Positions 18,082 to 29,018 of a DNA stretch of 29,057 nt are shown here, piece by piece; position 1 is the stretch's first letter; each line of letters starts with the position of its first letter. The stretch covers positions 1-29,057 of the forward strand of contig JAQIWT010000198.1 in the NCBI GenBank assembly GCA_034696485.1, in the 5' to 3' direction. Source of the DNA: Isohypsibius dastychi. Taxonomy: Eukaryota; Tardigrada; Eutardigrada; Parachela; Isohypsibiidae. A program made the position numbers and the translations under genes. Under the pieces are notes generated by a model. It had not been told where the DNA came from. It made no database searches and worked only from the letters and a program-made list of their open reading frames with translations.

Positions 18082-18609
18082 TATTATAAGAAAAGGTTTT
18101 TGTTGCATTTCATTAATATGCAAAAGACCGTTGACAGAAGCAGCAGTCTTTTTGAAATGCGAAATGGTTTATTACAGCTATCAACAAGATTCCGGAAGTT
18201 TGTAGATATTTTGGACCGACGCACGTAAACTTCTGAGAGATGACAAAATTTTTATATGAGTCCGAGTTCAAAATAGTGAAGCAGAGCCAGCCAATTTGAA
18301 GTCAACAAATGTCCTAGTATCGGTAGCAGTTGAAATTGAGCTGGTATCGGTAGCGGTGGCTGGACAGGTATCGCGCACAGCCTAACCCCTCGACAAAAGC
18401 TATAATCTAAGAATATCCTAGTTTCCAACAAACAAAGCTCGTTGTCGATTTCATTGTCAGTTTGAGCTGAATGCAATCGTCTATTTGATGTGTCAACCCG
18501 TTCAGCCATACCTACTCAGCTATAAAAAGCGCAACGCGAGCCCGAAAGAAACAACTCGACGACGAGAGATGGGGTTATTCTGAACTTTTTGTTCAATTCA
18601 CCATCCTGA
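18082..18609. other. Spacer without a supported gene
   Basis: A minus-strand open frame of 85 codons (18252-18509) has no recognisable motif and is probably chance. The Harbinger terminal repeat starts at 18610. Confidence 0.4.
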
Positions 18610-18632
18610 AGGTCGGAACATGCTCCACTTGC
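18610..18632 (+). repeat. Harbinger left terminal inverted repeat
   Basis: 23 bp, AGGTCGGAACATGC then TCCACTTGC. It is the exact inverted partner of 21879-21901. Confidence 0.85.
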
Positions 18633-18945
18633 TGGTCTGGTGCAAGTCGTTTTGAGCGAGAACTTGCCGGACTATAAAAAACCATTGCTTGACTTGCCCA
18701 ATTAAACTTGCGCAAGTGCTATTTGGCCCTCGCAATTAATTGCGCAATTGTCCTGGACCAAGGACTTGCTCTCCTTGCTTAGGGGATGGGGCCTGTTTCG
18801 GCAAGAAGCAAGAATTGCTTGGATTGAACCAATCAACGTTCTGCTCGCTTAATGAAATATAATTAAATCACCCACCGGTCCAATGTATACCGGCTTTCTT
18901 ATACATTCTTGCTCTTTCAATTTTCGCATTTTTAAAAAACGAAAA

Positions 18946-19691
18946 ATGACATACAAAGGTGACGTACAAGTGCTGATCGACGCTGTTGAAAAATTTCCGA
19001 TGCTGTGGAACTCAAGTATTGCGGAATACCTGGACAAACCGAAAAAAGACCTCGCTTGGGAAGAGGTCGGAAAACAACTGGATTCTACACGTACGTAACA
19101 TTTGGATTCAAAAAGGTTACGAATTTTGCTGACCAGTTCTTCTTGTTTCATTATGATTTGATTGAAATAATAGATAATTATTCCAGCTGAAGCAGTTTCG
19201 AAACGGTGGAAAAACTTGCGAACACAATTCGGAGAGGAAGTGAAAACTCAGGCACTTGGAGCGAGTGGAGCGAAAGGAAAGCCAAAAAAGAAGCCTTGGC
19301 AGTATTTTCAGCGGTTACAGTTTCTGAAGGACATAATGACGCCCAGAACGTGAGTACTCAGAAACATAAAACAAAGAAGATATCAGTAACTTTTGCCTTG
19401 CGTATTTGGCCAAACTACCTGATAACAAATACTGTATTGTGTTATTAAAGGTAATTCGGCAACGTCGAGGAGGAAGCGCAGGAGAGTGGCGAACTTGGTG
19501 ATGGTGCCGAACAATCTCTTGACACGGTTGCCGTCGAGAATCCACGTACTGGAACGCCAAAATCCACCGGACAGAAAATGTTCACCCCAGGAAAACGAAA
19601 GCGTGGAGCGGGAGGCAACAACGAATCTTTTCTTAGCAGAGCCGCGGATGCCATGGATCGACTTAGCAAAGAAGACCCGTCCGATGAATAG
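18946..19691 (+). CDS. Harbinger MADF/Myb-like DNA-binding accessory protein
   Basis: Harbinger elements encode a second protein that helps bring the transposase into the nucleus and onto DNA. Exon 1 (18946-19090) has FPMLWNSSIAEYLDKPKKD and WEEVGKQL, exon 2 (19187-19349) has SKRWKNLRTQFGEEV and PWQYFQRLQFL, a MADF-type three-helix domain. The 96-bp intron has good sites and joins in phase. A third exon from about 19451 gives an acidic linker, a KRKRGAGG basic signal and SRAADAMDRLSKEDPSDE to TAG 19689-19691. The exon 2-3 join as I read it meets a TAA right after the acceptor, so the exact splice is unsure. A possible final exon (about 19756-19906) encodes IAEMIRDDVRFTRR. Confidence 0.75.
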
Positions 19692-20141
19692 AGCCGTTTT
19701 GGTGCTGGAATTTTTTTAAAACCTGTTTCCATAGCAACTTGGATGTCTTTTCAGGAAACCGCATTGCCGAAATGATTCGCGATGATGTTCGCTTCACCAG
19801 ACGGGTTGCACTGAAGGGGCAAATTATGGACCTCGTTATTGCGGCATCCCGAGAACCTCAGGTTTTCGAAAACTACGAAGGCCAGGAATATCAAGCTCTT
19901 CAGTGATTACTGTAAATTAGATGAGGTTACTTCTTTCAAATGAAAAAAGGTCAGATCCGTGTTTGAATGAAATTTTCCACGTAATGAGCTGTATCACACT
20001 GCTAAATTTATACTCTGTTGAATCTAGTTCCGCATTTGAATAAAAGAAGTGGACCAACTGTGCTTGCGATTGTTCTGAGTCGTTCATTATTTAAACAGAA
20101 AGAACCATTAGTTAACAACAGCAGCAGTTTGATATTAACAG

Positions 20142-21585
20142 TTATCGAGTTCCCGCAAACTCGCCGAAAGCTTGCCGATCTTGAAATTCAACTCGCCCTT
20201 CTTTGGATAGAAAATAATTGCGAAATCGTTCACGGATTTCCATTCCTTGACCGAAGATTTTTCGGGACCTTGGTTTTGGTTTCTCTTTGAAGATATTTTC
20301 ATCTTCAGCGTCTTGCTCGATGTCTTCCTGATAAATGTCGGCACTGTCGTTTTGCGCGTTTTTTTGGACGAAATTATGAAGGACGATGCATGCAGCAATA
20401 ACCCGTTCGGCCATTTCGGGCTTGTATTTTGCAATTTATAGTTGATGTTAAATGATAGAATGAACTCAAATCATTTTGTATAGTTACCCATTTTTCTTAT
20501 AAGAATTCGCCTACGCTTAGCTAGAATACCGAATGCATTCTCAACAATTCGACGAGCTCTTGAGAGCCGGTAATTAAAGATTCGTTCTCCGTCCTCCAGT
20601 TTACCAGAATAGGGCGTCAGCAGATTCTCGGCAAGTGGGGAAGCTTCATCGGCGACGAACACTGGAGGAACTCTGACATTGCTACCCGGCAGAATGAGGT
20701 CATCCGGTTTCTCAAAGCTACCATTTGTGATCGCGCTACCCAGTTTACACCTGGAAAATGTTCCACCATCACTCTGCTTGCCATATCCTCCAATATCAAC
20801 AGCTACGAAGTTGTAGTCGGCATCCACAATTGCCATGAGAACCCAGGAATATTCTTTGAAGTAGTTGTAAAACATGGAACCCGAATTGCTTGGGCACTGA
20901 AACAGAAACATTTAACTTGTTTCAGTATAACCAGATTTTTTTATTTCAAAATTCTTGTGACTCACCCGTATAATGACATGTTTTCCGTCAATGGCGCCTA
21001 AACAGTTCGGGAACTGCCATCTTTTCAAAAACTCGTCGGCGTTCTTCTCCCAGACGACTTTATTTGGAACTGGTGAGTACTCTGTTCTGAGACTGTCCCA
21101 AAGAACTTCACAGGTTTCCCGGAAAATTTTATCCACAGTTGAAATTCCCATGCGGTAGCTGGCCGCAACAACATGTTTGTAGCTTCCGGTTGCCAAGATT
21201 CTGCGAAGGTTCACATCACATTGATTTGATAATTTCAATTTGATATTTAAAATTATAATTTGATATTTTTGCGTTATTCCTCGATCAGACTAAAAATTAT
21301 CATAAAATTCGCAGTTACAACTTGCCTCAATGTGATTGCTAGTCTTTCTGGCGGACCGATCGGAATGGAGTGGGTTCCCTGATGAATTAGGCAGTCCTGA
21401 ACGATGCTCAGCAGCCGGTCGAAGTTCTCTTTAGTCATCCTAAAGTATCTGAAATGTCCTTCCGGGTCATGCTCTCGCAGCTCCTGGACTAGAGTGTGAA
21501 ATTCGCCTTTTTCGAATCGGTCCCTATTGACTTTTCGTACGTCGCAGGTCCTTATGTTGCGTAGTACTCCAGAAGCTACCAACAT
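20142..21585 (-). CDS. Harbinger DDE transposase (DDE_Tnp_4, HARBI1-like)
   Basis: The nuclease that cuts and moves the element. Exon 1 (21585-21326) includes the helical FRYFRMTKENFDRLLSIV; exon 2 (21200-20966) has LATGSYKHVVAASYRMGIST and the first catalytic D in GAIDGKHV; exon 3 (20896-20488) has the second D in AIVDADYNFVAVD and the Glu in VFVADEASPLAENL, then RLSRARRIVENAFGIL; exon 4 (20420-20142) has IAACIVLHNF and an acidic tail. Intron 1 (21325-21201) uses a GC donor in an AG|GCAAGT context, and the join restores the conserved ITLR-ILATG run. Intron 2 is 69 bp and in phase. The exon 3-4 join is one base out of phase as I read it, so a lesion or another site is possible. Confidence 0.88.
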
Positions 21586-21878
21586 CGCTAAGAAAGTAAC
21601 GGCCGCAATTCGCCGCTTTCGAGATATGACCTTATTAACCAGTTTTCAGATGGTAAAGAAAGGTGATATGCTATCGAGTTCTTTCGAATAATGTTCGGTC
21701 AGAAAAATGTGGGATGTGGCGAGGGCGGTATCTTGCCCGACTTTTTTGAATCAGTTGCTCAAACAAGTAGCAAATATTTCTCGGCTAGATCTTGCCGGGC
21801 AACTTTTATTGCCGGCAAGAAAAGTTGCGCAAGTTAGCAAAAAATTGCAGCAATTCTATTTTTTCTTGCCCTATCCAG

Positions 21879-21901
21879 GCAAGTGGAGCATGTTCCGACC
21901 T
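21879..21901 (-). repeat. Harbinger right terminal inverted repeat
   Basis: Exact inverted copy of 18610-18632, ending ...CATGTTCCGACCT, followed by TAA. Confidence 0.85.
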
Positions 21902-23161
21902 TAACTTTGTGATATAACTCCGTCACAGCAAGTGAACAGCCGTCTGATGGAAACCTGAGCGGATGCAGAATCCAATCAGAACAGTCGCAACTAGATTTTC
22001 ATGTTGCTACTGTTTTCAGCTAAGGGGCCGTATCTTTGGTCAGCACTTTTTTCAATTTCGCGGTTGTGTTGCGAATAATTTGGGTTCAAGTCTCGTTTAG
22101 GTTGTCACCCTTTCGGGATACGATTTGGCTCACTCTGTGGAATTCATTCTTCCTCTCTGCGGGACTTTCTAACGTCTTGGTTTTGTGGAAATTATGCGTT
22201 CACTGAAGTTATTATTAGAATGTTGTTATTATGAACTGAAATGTCACAAATCTTGTTCCTCCGCTTTCGCAGCTCTTTTGTAAGATGAAGATGGTAATCT
22301 ACAGCCATGCATATCTCCTTGGCGGGGTTGCGACCACGCTTCGGTAACTTAATCAAGCGTTCTCCTTTTACGGGTGTTTAAGTTGTGATTCAGCTATAGT
22401 CTTGCTGGACTGGGTGTAGGGAAGGGTCATTGCACTTCCCGCAATAATTGAGATAACACAATGTTTGAGGCAGAGTGAACCGAAAGTTTCACAAGAAACT
22501 GAACCGACTCTCGTTCTAGAAATTCTTAGATTTTCACTTCTTTTGCATTCTTGGTAATTTTCAAAAACTTACAACCAAAATGTTCGTAACCAGAGGTGTA
22601 TTCGGCTGTGTAGAACCTCAAAACCGGCTACAGGCGTCCAAAACTGCAGCGCTTTGCATAAACGTGGCGCTGGGCTAGACACGAGGGCCACTACTTCCCT
22701 TGTAAATTTCCTCAAACTGACGCACATGGTACACCTTGCGGATAGAAAGCAGTCATCTGATTTGAATTGAAACAAATTGAGAACTGAGAAAGGTTGTAGT
22801 CTACTCGCGACCAGGTTGACTGATTCCGATTCACTGATTCCGTTAGTCTTTGCCTGTCTGTTCCATTTAAGCGAATAATACGCGATAGTTCATTGATCGG
22901 GTTGTGCTCAGCTATGGAAGCCTTGGTGCTCAATTTGCAATCAACATGCTGTTCAGCTGTCACTAGATTGCTGTGTCAGAGGGACATTTTGTGATGCATA
23001 TGCGGTCTCGGATGCAATGTGACTGCGAAATGTCCAATTTATCAGCTAGATTACAAACTGAATGCATTGCAAGTCAAATCGTCATAGCTGGATACGTGTT
23101 TCTCCACGGAATCAGACTTCATCTTTAAATGTAGTTCATTCGAATATCTGGATTTCGTCTC

Positions 23162-23186
23162 GGGGGGGGGGGGGGGAAGGGGGGGG
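23162..23186. repeat. Poly-G tract
   Basis: 15 G, AA, then 8 G. It could form a G-quadruplex and is also a place where sequencing or assembly may be unreliable. Further G runs occur at 23983-23992 and 24448-24460. Confidence 0.85.
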
Positions 23187-23316
23187 AGGCGTTTGAAAAG
23201 GTTATTATGGTGAGCAATTTTGCTCAGAAGTAAAAAGCGGTTGACCTTCTAAAACATCTGAGTTCCGTTTTTCTTAATAATGTCTGAGTTTTTCTTTTTT
23301 TTGCGGATTTTCTTAC

Positions 23317-23475
23317 GTTCTGAATTCTGACTATTAATTCCGAATTCAGAATTCCGACTTTTGAGTCATGGATTTGGAGTTCTAAGTTCTGAATCATGAG
23401 TTTTGAACTCAGTCTGAATTCTGAGTTCTGGATTCTGAGTTCTGGATTCTGAGTTCGGAGTTATGAGTTCAAGCA
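23317..23475. repeat. Degenerate tandem repeat of GAGTTCTGGATTCT type
   Basis: Variants of TCTGAATTCTGAGTTCTGGA repeat imperfectly, with some copies inverted (GAATTCAGAATTC). Low-complexity sequence with no coding sense. Confidence 0.7.
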
Positions 23476-24004
23476 CTAGCCCTATTTTCTGGAACCGAAA
23501 CTAGGAAATCACTCGACGATTAACTTGTGAGCCACAACAGTTTCGGAATAAAAATTTAAACATTGCATCGAGTGAGACGGTAACGGATTGATTGCGTACC
23601 TGAAACCACAGATGTATGAGACTTTCAATGCCATGGGGTTTGGGGGTAGCTTGATTCACGTGATCTAACGTGGTACAAAATCAATATCAATACTGTACTC
23701 TCGCCTGTTACTGGTTGCTGCTGGGAACGCATCATTGGACATTCGTCAGCTTTTCGCTTCAACGAGAGGCAAAAATATCTTCTTTTCTATGGCACCATTT
23801 CAAAAAAGAACCGACACGCCTTTGATTTTAAAGGAATCAAAGGACAAATCATTTTGATCTGCCTGCAGTACGACTGCTGACATCATACAGCTTTTCAAAC
23901 TCGCCTGGCAATTCTGGCGAAATAGCTTCTGACGTGGCAATTTGGGATTGAGAATGTGTAAACGGACGCAACGGTGGGGCGAGGGGGGGGGGCATTCGTA
24001 AATC

Positions 24005-24415
24005 TAGGACATCTTTGACCTGAAGTCAGGATGAATCGTGTCCATTGAGAACTCGTCGCATACTTTCTCCAGCTGAGGCATCCATGATATCGCTAAGTGA
24101 CAATTTTTGAAGAACGATCCACGTTACTTCTTTTGTAGCCCTTTTAAGCATCTTGATTGCAATAGGTCTCTGTCCTTGGCCGAGGGAGTAGGTACTCAAC
24201 GTGTGCTTCCCAAAACCCTTGTCGCCAGCCAATGTGAGCAAGATGGATCTGCTCCAGGGAGAGCACAACTATAAATGGAGTGCAACAGTTCGTGTTGGAG
24301 CAAGCTTCTGCTAAATCAAGAGCTAGAGGTTCAGAGAAGTCGAGATTATCGACAACGAATTCCTGCACCGCCAGAAAGACTTTATCTTTACAAACGCAGC
24401 GCAGCACTACCAAAA
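24005..24415 (-). pseudogene. Axonemal-type dynein heavy chain fragment
   Basis: Dynein heavy chains are ring AAA motors. On the minus strand, LRCVCKDKVFLAVQEFVVDN, then PLALDLAEACSNTNCCTPF and IVVLS, then LSLGQGQ-like STYSLGQGQRPIAIKML, then VTWIVLQK match the segment around the last AAA module, normally RCLRPDK...NCCTPLIFVLSPG...GQGQGPIA...WVVLQNCHLA. The continuation [16 protein letters not shown] and HPDF near 24020-24070 is in another frame. At least two frame changes occur within about 400 bp, and no flanking dynein exons are seen. It is a dead exon or a mis-inserted piece. Confidence 0.8.
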
Positions 24416-26215
24416 GTACATCTGGAGGAAGGCATATTGTCCATTGAGGGGGGGGGGGGGTCGTTATGTGGTGTCATACTCTCCAAAACAGCCATCCATG
24501 CTTTACATCGATTACGGAAACTTCACGCATGCTAACAAATTTCTCCATCCCGTCCAGTAAGTAAGTGAGTTTATCATACTCCCCCTTATTTAGGAGGCAG
24601 TGACCTTATACCAGTCACGGTTTTCAAAAATACAGACCCAGCTTTTGCTGGCGTATGAAACTGGACAAAAAAAAGACCGAGCTTAAAACGTAAGGCTAAA
24701 ACGATTCCCAATTTCAAGATCTCATTTGAAAACAGCATACGATACTTTCACAATCCGAAAACATAAAGAAGCCGTGAGGTAAACTAGCCGAGCTTTTCTT
24801 GCCGTTACAGAATCAAAATCCTTCAAACTATCGAAAAATGCGTTCGACATCGGATGAAGAAGGGGTCGCAATTCCTTTCTCAACGCAAATCTATTCCTCC
24901 ATATCTCCTCGACAGTAAACATAACATGGGCAGTTGAAAAGTGCATGGATCTCATTCTCATCTTCAACGAAGTTGCAATGCATGCATATCCGGTCCTGCT
25001 GGTCGATTTGTGATGAATTCCATCTCTTTGTTTCTATCCTGAGATGATGTCCGCTTGACAGCATCCGAACAATTGCTGATACAAAATGATTCGGCAGGTA
25101 ATGAAAGAAGCGTCTGTCCCGAGAAGATGGAGAAACCTGCAAAACAAAGTGTAACTTGCCGCGCCTGCTAACGTTTTCAGCAATCCGATCCATCAGATCT
25201 TTCCTTCACGTCGTTTCGAACCATTAGACAACTACTGCAAACTTCAATCATCCAGCTGTTGGAGTAACACGTCATCAGACAAGTTCCAATCGATCTGGAA
25301 ACACTTTTCAAGGCGGTTGATGAAACATCGCAACCAAGTGGTTTTCCGTTTTCTAGGGGTTTGAATTTGGTCAACCAATGCTAAATACAACAAACTTTCC
25401 GGTGGTTTTTACAAGATCTTCTTCAGAATGAAATTCGCAGACAAATTTGGCGGAAAACTATGGTAACACATTGGAAAATATATCGTACTGCGTCCATAGG
25501 TAGACTTCGCTTCAGATTGAATAACCGGTACCAGAACTGCATAGCATATTCGTCAATTTGATCAACGGGTTCAAAAATTTCAACTCCAAAGTTCGCAACG
25601 CTGGTGACCGAGGCCTCGAAAACTTTTTGCTCAGTTTTGACTGGTATTTCTTCATAGAACGATCTCATTTTTACAACAAACGAGTAATAAACGCGCGTAA
25701 TTTTAGCTTTCTGAAAATTTTGCGTTTGATTCGAATCGCATTTGTCGTTCAGAACTAGACCTAGATAACGAAATTCCGACACTTGCTCCAAGGCTTGATC
25801 ACCAAGGGTCAAAGTCACTGGGTAAATCGCCCAGCAATGACCTTCAACCACCATCACACAGATTTTTTTCGAATTTATCGAAAAATTATTGTGAGCCGAA
25901 AATTCTTCCACAAGATCAGCTGACTGTTGCAGCTCTGGAGCAGTTTCTGAAAAAACAGCAAGATCACCTGCAAACTTCAACATAAACAGCTGCCGATTTT
26001 TCAAACTCACTGAGGTTGACCGGTTCGAAGCGACATAATCAGTAATTTCATCGAGATGAATTTCAAACGAAATTCCGGAGCAGAGACCACCCTGCCGAAC
26101 ACCTTTTAACACTTTGTAATTCTCTGGAAAACCACCATTTCACTCAAGGAAATAGTCATAGAGCTCAGACTGAAAAACCTTCTTGTTATCAATACGTCTG
26201 ACAACGCAAGTCAAA

Positions 26216-27234
26216 ACCTACTCGAAACACTCAACCTTTTCGAAATCGCTCGATAACCTCTTGAGTTATGAGCCAACAAAATACAGTATATCGAAAAAGT
26301 CAGACTTTGCTGATGTAGTCAGAGCAGGAAAATCAGCCCACTAACCTAAGACCAGATTTTCTGGTGGTCAGTCAGAGCGCTCAATAGCAACGCAGCCGCA
26401 TGGAAATAAAAATGGTCATATGTTTGCCGGCAATGAAAAGAAAAACACATACATGTGTCTTCTCGTGTCATGCTGATATCGTATAAAATGATCTCATCAA
26501 TCATTTTAAATAAATCCAAATTCTTCATGCGAGAAGATTTCGCGAAGCCGTGATGCAATGAAGGCTGCTAAATGAAAACGACAGCTTCTGATTTTGTTCT
26601 TTTTTCTACGTAATGCTCAGAAATATCCTTTATCTACCGTATAGAGTAGTAACATGCTGCTGATTAGAATCAGCCGTAGACAATGGGGGCAAGGGTTTAG
26701 TCCAGATTATTCACTATTTCTCGGACACGGAGGCGATCACGTACAAGCCCGTCACTTTCTTGTGTTCAGTGCGTTGTTGACTCTTGGCGTCTTGCAGGCA
26801 CGTATTAAAGATTTTCTATCGCGCATGACTAATTCAAGTGCTTCATGATCGTGATTAGTGAACGAGTGTAACCGTTTTTTCGAACCCCCAGTTTGATTGA
26901 ACCCGGGGTTCAAAAAACCCGCTTTTTTGAACTCCATCGGGTTCAAAAAACCCGTTTTTTCGCACGCAACCGTTTTTCAAAACCGGTTCAAAAAACCCGC
27001 AATTTTGAACCCAATATTCAATAAAACTGGGGGTTCGAAAAAACGGTTACGACAAGTCAGTCGAATTGTAAAATTTTAACTGAATTGAAAACCCCGAAAA
27101 TTACAAAAATACAAAAATAAATTCTCGTCGGTTCTTCACTTCTAATTGTTAAGACAGTTTTGACAGCTGTAAGCTGTTTAAAATTTTGAAGTTATTTAAA
27201 AACGTACTGAGCGAATAGCCAAGAGTTCAAACTA
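26216..27234. other. Insertion inside the LINE
   Basis: This stretch interrupts the RT between its fingers and palm parts. It contains foldback element 3 (26867-27051) and otherwise no recognised gene; open frames at 26346-26558 and 26654-26848 have no motif. The two RT edges overlap slightly in protein terms, so the junctions are approximate. Confidence 0.5.
26867..27051. mobile_element. Foldback MITE, short diverged copy 3
   Basis: Ends TGTAACCGTTTTTTCGAAC (26867) and, inverted, GTTCGAAAAAACGGTTAC (to 27050), with GGGTTCAAAAAACCCG modules in the middle. The terminal TGTAACC/GGTTAC words are shared with copies 1 and 2, but CACAAAC has become CAAAAAAC in the modules. At 185 bp it lacks the centre of the longer copies. 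A target duplication is not clear (AACGAG and ACAAGT flank it). Confidence 0.75.
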
Positions 27235-28099
27235 TTAGGTTTCACTCACAAACCACAAGAAAACGTACTTCACTTGGCAGAGTGGCAATTTGGTGAAAAT
27301 ATGCCGAACCCGTATGACCATCTCTTTAGCTCTGTTCTCACAATTACGGTATTGATATTGTAAGAATTTGAGGAGCATATTCGACGCTCCTTTTCTCTGC
27401 AAAACCGACCACAATTTTTCGTGATTCACGCAATCAAAAGCGCTAGAAAAATCAACGAAAGCAATAAAGAGTTTCTTACTTCTGCTCGGTGACTTTTCCA
27501 TCAATGTATTCAGAACGAAAATCTGATCGTGCGTGCTTCGCTGTGTCCGGTAGCCTGCCTGATTATCATTCAAATCACACCACAGTTCCATACGTTTTGC
27601 AACGATTGACATTCTCAACAAAATCGGAAGAACGGTAACTGGGAGAAGGTTTTCTACCGCTACATCTTTACCCGGTTTGCGAAAAAGTGTGAGAACACCA
27701 ACAAGCCATTCTTTCGGAATTACTGCACTGGAGTAAACCGAATAGTGTGAGCTGTCAGCTCACAGAATTGCTTATCAATGGCAAGTTTTTTGATAAAAGC
27801 AGCCGGAATGGCAGAATTCCAACTCGAGGAAACACACTTCAAATCAGAAAGAATTTTTCGTACCTCAGCTAGAGTAAACGGATCATCCAACACAGGGATA
27901 TAGAGACAAATTTCAGCCACAGCATTTGCGCAGATTGGGTGGTTTTCTGTAACTATTTCCTGGAAACAGGTTATAACGATTCCGATTGAAAGGTCAACTT
28001 TCTGATTGTCCACAATTGCTGCTTTTCTAGTCTGCATATATCGTCCCAACTTTGCTTCTAAATCCATGTTCACGGTCGTGGCTCATTTTTGTTGTCAAG

Positions 28100-28225
28100 T
28101 CTTACGCCGCTAGTGATCAGGGAGCGCAGCCTGCAAGATAGTTGCGCGCAACTAGCAACTAACTTGCCGGGCATCAGTTGCGCGTGTTTCGGCAAGATAG
28201 TTGCGCACTGCAGAGCCTCCGATTT
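28100..28225. repeat. Harbinger-like subterminal words
   Basis: AAGATAGTTGCGCGCAACTAG, CTTGCCGGGCA and GGCAAGATAGTTGCGCA resemble the TTGCCGGCAAG and GTTGCGCAAG words near 21770-21830 in the Harbinger element. It may be a solo end or a small related MITE. No terminal repeat of the 18610 type is seen. Confidence 0.4.
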
Positions 28226-28635
28226 GAGTATGTTTGATTTAATCAAAACGTAAAAATGCTCCAGTTTTACTGGGTTAATCTTAGTTGGAAGCGAGTCTGG
28301 CTCTGGCAATTAAAACAATGCTTATCAACCCCCAAAGAAATTCATTTAAAATCTTTCTGATGGAAACTCTCAGTTGCCAATAAATACTCCAAAAATACGT
28401 CGTTATGTTTTCTTGCTAGATTAAGCTCAAGTTTCAACCAAATAGACCTGTAGACATTTTAGGGGAACTTGTGATGCATTCTCACCAAATTTCGGACATC
28501 ATGCGCCTTATTTTCACAATGGAAAATGAGAATGTTTGAAGCACAAAACAAATGTTTTTTACCCCCACTTCGTCCAGTGAACATTCTCATTGGCTGCATA
28601 CATTTCAATAGAAAACATTGAGGGGAGGCTGCCAC

Positions 28636-28850
28636 TTCGTCATGTATTTTTAGTCTCACGACACTTCGTCCTCGTCATTCGGTCCAAACGACATTTCGTC
28701 CTTGGCGACATTTTGTTTTGCCACACTTTGGACATGACGACATCTCGTACTTGCCGTCATTCGGTTTTTAGCGACAATATGTTTCATACTCTAATGTCCC
28801 TACCGTCAGTTGGTCACTCACTCGTTTTGTCCCAAATGACTTTCAACCGG
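28636..28850. repeat. Degenerate CGACATTTCGTCC tandem repeat
   Basis: About ten diverged copies of a 13-15 bp word (CGACACTTCGTCCT, CGACATTTCGTCCT, GCGACATTTTGTTT and similar) follow one another. No ORF with support overlaps it. Confidence 0.65.
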
Positions 28851-28951
28851 ATTCCCTATTGTTGAAGTATATCCTGGTGCGCTTGAGCAGGATGTGTTTC
28901 TTTTCCTATAAATACTTCTGCGACAGCAATCGATTCAGTTACTCTGTTCTG

Positions 28952-29018
28952 CCGAAAAAGTGCACCCCCCTTTTCGGTGAATCAGTTGGCTAACCAAGTG
29001 CGCAGCCGGAGGGTGCAC
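28952..29018. repeat. Nested inverted repeats at the window edge
   Basis: CCGAAAA (28952-28958) pairs with TTTTCGG (28971-28977), and GTGCACCC (28960-28967) pairs with GGGTGCAC (29011-29018). It could be part of a repeat or structured element that continues beyond the window. Confidence 0.45.

Larger units (their letters stand above)
18610..21901. mobile_element. PIF/Harbinger DNA transposon, nearly intact
   Basis: Terminal inverted repeats AGGTCGGAACATGCTCCACT at 18610 and, inverted, at 21901 share about 23 bp. The flanking trinucleotides are TGA and TAA, close to the 3-bp TWA duplication of the family. The 3.3-kb element has the usual two genes in convergent orientation: a MADF/Myb-like protein on the plus strand and a DDE transposase on the minus strand. 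Subterminal regions carry repeated TTGCCGG and TTGCGCAA words. Few lesions are visible, suggesting recent activity. Confidence 0.88.
21902..24000. other. Long stretch without a recognised gene
   Basis: Nothing coding is supported. Visible features are a run of 15 G followed by AA and 8 G at 23162-23186, a simple repeat at 23317-23475 and a run of 10 G at 23983-23992. Open frames near 22.6-22.9 kb carry no known motif. Confidence 0.45.
24722..28075 (-). mobile_element. Non-LTR retrotransposon (LINE), decayed and interrupted
   Basis: Read from high to low coordinates: a pre-RT linker (28073-27720) with FTLAEVRKILSDLK; RT fingers (27720-27235) with IPKEWLVGVLTLFRKPGKD, NDNQAGYRTQRSTHDQIFVL and the first catalytic region FIAFVDFSSAFDCVNHEKLW; a 1-kb interruption; RT palm and thumb (about 26215-25423) with GVRQGG, FAGDLAVFS and FRYLGLVLND; and a C-terminal Cys/His region (25193-24890) with AIVRMLSSGHHLR, then CMHCNF...EIHALFNCP. 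No endonuclease is seen upstream of 28075, so the copy is 5'-truncated. FAGD replaces the invariant [FY]xDD, and there are frameshifts, so it is inactive. I cannot fix the clade. Confidence 0.85.

Noticed and set aside
18252-18509. Minus-strand open frame of 85 codons
   Set aside because: No motif, no splice neighbours, and composition typical of a chance frame.
22569-22963. Two overlapping minus-strand open frames
   Set aside because: No recognisable domain; they overlap in different frames and lack context.
28070-28309. Minus-strand open frame upstream of the LINE as its endonuclease
   Set aside because: It overlaps the TTGCGCAA-type repeat and shows no endonuclease motif.
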